NCBI GenBank assembly: GCA_945872825.1
Contig: CAMCBD010000009.1
Location: forward strand, 1 to 49,526
Length of the DNA: 49,526 bases
Reading direction: 5' to 3'
From: Nitrosomonas ureae
GTDB lineage: Bacteria > Pseudomonadota > Gammaproteobacteria > Burkholderiales > Nitrosomonadaceae
A program made the translations under genes and the position numbers. The notes under the pieces are model-generated. The model made no database searches and had not been told where the DNA came from. It saw only the letters and a list, made by a program, of their open reading frames with translations. Positions 47,117-49,526 of this stretch are shown here, piece after piece (the first letter of the stretch is position 1; each line of letters opens with the position of its first letter).

Positions 47117-48175
47117 ATGACAATAAAAAATAAGTATAAATGGACAATGTATGGCATTGTGATAGGAGCCTTCTTTTTCTGGTTCTCAATGCGTGACATC
47201 GACACTCATTCTGCGTTAGAGAGCCTCCGGACTGCTGAGTTGATACCAGCTATACTGGTTTTACCGGCTGGGATGTTATTCATGCTGATTAAGGCTTGGC
47301 GCTGGTCTGTTATTTTAGGGCCAGTGGCACACGTAGGGATGTCTACATTGCATTCTGCAGCTTATATAGGTACTGCAGCCAATCTAAGTATCGCTCATTC
47401 CGGAGAGATCCTCAGGGCTGTGCTAATCGGGCGGAGATCACACATTGCAACGACCGCTATCCTTGCATCGATAGGGGTCGAACGGATTTTTGATTTTATG
47501 GTGGTAGTGGCACTGTTCGGCATCCTTTTAATTATTGACCCGCAGTTGCCAGAGTATGTTGCTATAGCTGGATTTATCGCCCTATTTATGGTCGGGGCAG
47601 GTTTGCTAACAATTGCGGTGCTTTCGGTACCTTCGAAAGTCCGATATCATTTAAGATTGTTGGTAATTAGTCTCCTCCCAGAAAAGTTTTTAGAACTAAA
47701 TAAAAATCAACTCAAGCGTGGTCTTGTGGGTTTTTCAGCATTGAGCAGTCCTTCTATAGTAGTCAATATCTTCTTGCTATCTGTCTTGCAATGGGGTTGC
47801 ATTATTGGTGCGATCTGGTTATGTGCATATTCGGCTGGCTATACATTGACAATCTCTATGGCAATTTCAGTATGGACACTTATGGTGATTGGCCTCACAT
47901 TACCGTCCTCTCCAGCCCAATTGGGCACGACACAGTTAGCTTTTACATTAGGTCTTTCGATGGCGCTTCACGAAACACAGATTCCCTTTGCAGCCTCAGT
48001 TATCTACACAGTCTGCTTGAATTTACCCTACATGCTTATTGGTATGATTTGTTGGATAAAGGTCGGCAAAATCGACAGACGAATCGCATCAAAAAAATGG
48101 TCTGCCGAAATCGATAGAAGAGGAAAAAAAGTACAGCAAGATTCCTTAACAGTGCCCGTAGAGGAGAAGTCATAA
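47117..48175 (+). CDS. Flippase-like membrane protein (LPG synthase TM / UPF0104 family)
   Basis: 352 residues with about eight membrane helices. The family signature is near the N-terminus: FMLIKAWRWSVILGP, followed by IGTAANLSIAHSGEILRAVL and GVERIFDF. Proteins of this family include the membrane part of lysylphosphatidylglycerol synthase and glycolipid-linked flippase-like proteins of polysaccharide loci. Stop and start of the next gene overlap as TAATG, so it is translated together with wecB; a role in a cell-surface glycan is inferred. Codon use is rather A/T-rich. Confidence 0.85.
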   Translation: MTIKNKYKWTMYGIVIGAFFFWFSMRDIDTHSALESLRTAELIPAILVLPAGMLFMLIKAWRWSVILGPVAHVGMSTLHSAAYIGTAANLSIAHSGEILRAVLIGRRSHIATTAILASIGVERIFDFMVVVALFGILLIIDPQLPEYVAIAGFIALFMVGAGLLTIAVLSVPSKVRYHLRLLVISLLPEKFLELNKNQLKRGLVGFSALSSPSIVVNIFLLSVLQWGCIIGAIWLCAYSAGYTLTISMAISVWTLMVIGLTLPSSPAQLGTTQLAFTLGLSMALHETQIPFAASVIYTVCLNLPYMLIGMICWIKVGKIDRRIASKKWSAEIDRRGKKVQQDSLTVPVEEKS

Positions 48176-49338
48176 TGACCGCAAGATCAGGAGCTAATCG
48201 TAACAATGTGAAGACAATTCTGACGCTCTTTGGAACCCGGCCAGAGATAATTAAGCTGGCGCCGGTTATATGGGCTATTGAACGAAGTCACGATACTTTG
48301 CGAAGCATCAATGTCTCGTCTTCGCAGCATACAGACTTGCTGCGGCCCTTTATACACGAACTTGACATAAGCATTGATCATGACCTAGCAGTCATGATGC
48401 CTGGTCAGACTCCTAATGCTGTATTGGCGCGGGTGCTTGAAGCGCTGGAGCCATTGCTCCTAGCGGAGCGGCCCGATTTAGTTTTAGTTCAGGGTGACAC
48501 GACAACAGCGATTGCCGGTGCATTGGCAGCTTTTTATGCACGGATACCCGTGGCTCACGTTGAAGCAGGCCTGCGCACTGGTAATCGCCATAGCCCATTC
48601 CCAGAGGAAATGAATCGTCGTCTAATTACTCAATTGGCGGATCTCCATTTCGCCGCCACCCCAAAAAATGTTGAGATTTTACTTTCTGAAGGTGTCCAGA
48701 AAAAATCCATTGTGCTAACTGGAAACCCGGTTGTTGACGCACTCCAGCACATTCTCGCACGCTCTCCGGCTTCTTCGTCATTCTCTAAATTTCTTGACAG
48801 TTTTGCAGGTAAGCGTTTGATTGTACTTACGACACATCGTCGAGAGAATTTCGGGCAGGTTATGTCCTCACACTTGAAAGCACTCCGGCGATTTGTGGGA
48901 CGACATCAAGATGTTGAACTTGTTTTTCCAGTACACCCAAATCCATCGGTGCGTGCCGTGGTTGATGCGGAATTTACCGGTGCAGAGCGAATCCACTGCG
49001 TTGATCCGCTCAAATATGACGATTTTCTGCACTTACTCTCACGCGCATGGTTAGTGATCTCTGATTCCGGAGGTATTCAAGAAGAGGCACCTTCACTGGG
49101 TAAGCCACTGTTAATCCTGCGTGATACGACTGAACGACCCGAAGTGATTGACTGTGGTATTGGGCGGCTTGTCGGTCACTCAGGAGAGCGCCTTGAAGAG
49201 ATGCTTGAGGCAACTCTCTTAGACAAATCATGGTTTGATACAGCTAATACTACGGAAAACCCATTTGGTAAAGGTAATGCCGGGGAACAGATAGCATCGG
49301 CCGTCGTACAATTTCTGACTGCTGGAGAGGGTGGCTGA
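48175..49338 (+). CDS. wecB: UDP-N-acetylglucosamine 2-epimerase (non-hydrolysing)
   Basis: 387 residues, GT-B fold. LFGTRPEIIKLAPVI near residue 17, VQGDTTTAIAGALAA near 103, HVEAGLRTGNRHSPFPEEMN, THRRENFG near 220 and SDSGGIQEEAPSLGKPLLIL near 297 are all intact. It makes UDP-ManNAc from UDP-GlcNAc for enterobacterial-common-antigen-like or capsule sugars. Coupled with the membrane protein upstream. Its TGA overlaps a new ATG (TGATG) that begins a short frame cut by an IS. Confidence 0.96.
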   Translation: MTARSGANRNNVKTILTLFGTRPEIIKLAPVIWAIERSHDTLRSINVSSSQHTDLLRPFIHELDISIDHDLAVMMPGQTPNAVLARVLEALEPLLLAERPDLVLVQGDTTTAIAGALAAFYARIPVAHVEAGLRTGNRHSPFPEEMNRRLITQLADLHFAATPKNVEILLSEGVQKKSIVLTGNPVVDALQHILARSPASSSFSKFLDSFAGKRLIVLTTHRRENFGQVMSSHLKALRRFVGRHQDVELVFPVHPNPSVRAVVDAEFTGAERIHCVDPLKYDDFLHLLSRAWLVISDSGGIQEEAPSLGKPLLILRDTTERPEVIDCGIGRLVGHSGERLEEMLEATLLDKSWFDTANTTENPFGKGNAGEQIASAVVQFLTAGEGG

Positions 49339-49421
49339 TGGATCAGACACAACCAACTCAAAACGGCAAGCCACTGGCTAGCTGTTTAGTCCCACGATGT
49401 GCTGGAATGGATCAAAGATAA
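49338..49421 (+). pseudogene. 5' fragment of a gene interrupted by an IS
   Basis: ATG overlapping the wecB stop begins a 27-codon frame, MDQTQPTQNGKPLASCL, whose last part runs into the insertion element. The TGATG overlap suggests a third gene of the glycan operon once followed, of which only the first dozen codons remain. Confidence 0.5.
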
Positions 49422-49526
49422 AACGTTCTGGCTCATTTGTCCAGATTTTGCAGATGTATTCGTAGGGCGTGAGTCCCTTGAGAGTTTTCAGGCGTCTGGC
49501 GAAGTTGTAGGCCATCAGGAAGGTAT
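49378..49526 (-). mobile_element. IS481-like transposase, C-terminal part (runs off window)
   Basis: On the minus strand a frame enters from the right edge and ends at the TAG at 49380-49378. It reads AYNFARRLKTLKGLTPYEYI, then CKIWTNEPERF and ends VGLN-S. This is the C-terminus of IS481-family integrase-core transposases. The outer end of the element should lie within the 40 bases before 49378. Confidence 0.85.

Overview
The window looks like chromosome of a betaproteobacterium close to Nitrosomonas (order Nitrosomonadales). That placement is inference from the protein style, the AT-rich housekeeping block, and the kinds of small repeats and insertion-sequence remnants present; no rRNA or tRNA gene is here to prove it.

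Layout. 1-77 is the tail of an IS transposase. 418-1170 is an FNR-type oxygen regulator with a perfect FNR box in front of it. 1437-13614 is the classic translation / isoprenoid / envelope block: rpsB, tsf, pyrH, frr, uppS, cdsA, dxr, rseP, bamA, skp, fabZ, rnhB, then an FKBP isomerase. The lipid A genes that normally sit inside this block (lpxD, lpxA, lpxB) are missing, and rnhB has no ordinary start codon and lies next to a small mobile element. mutS follows on the minus strand.

16.7-20.6 kb holds two tandem copies of a gene for FG-GAP (beta-propeller) proteins with a calcium-binding-type C-terminus, followed by a TIGR03032-type protein. 22.0-28.1 kb is a complete tripartite RND efflux operon (outer-membrane lipoprotein, adaptor, pump), visibly richer in G and C than the first block. 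Then come a DUF192 protein, an RhlE helicase, a methyltransferase and a MazG-like pyrophosphohydrolase.

31.9-44.6 kb is a zone of gene decay: a hybrid histidine kinase with a frameshift before its receiver domain, a tyrosinase with an in-frame amber codon in its first copper site, a NACHT-FGE protein that lost part of its Walker A motif and also has an in-frame opal codon, and a fatty-acid desaturase with a one-base deletion. Between them sits an intact-looking DevB-DevC-DevA type ABC exporter. A 141-bp MITE is inserted precisely at the devC/devA stop-start overlap in a way that keeps both genes and supplies a new ribosome-binding site. A Crp-like regulator, a small protein, a DUF3309 peptide and a diiron ferritin-like protein follow.

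47.1-49.3 kb carries a flippase-like membrane protein coupled to WecB (UDP-GlcNAc 2-epimerase), the start of a glycan locus that is cut by an IS481-like element running off the window end. At least three families of non-coding MITE-like repeats recur through the window and mark several of the rearrangements.
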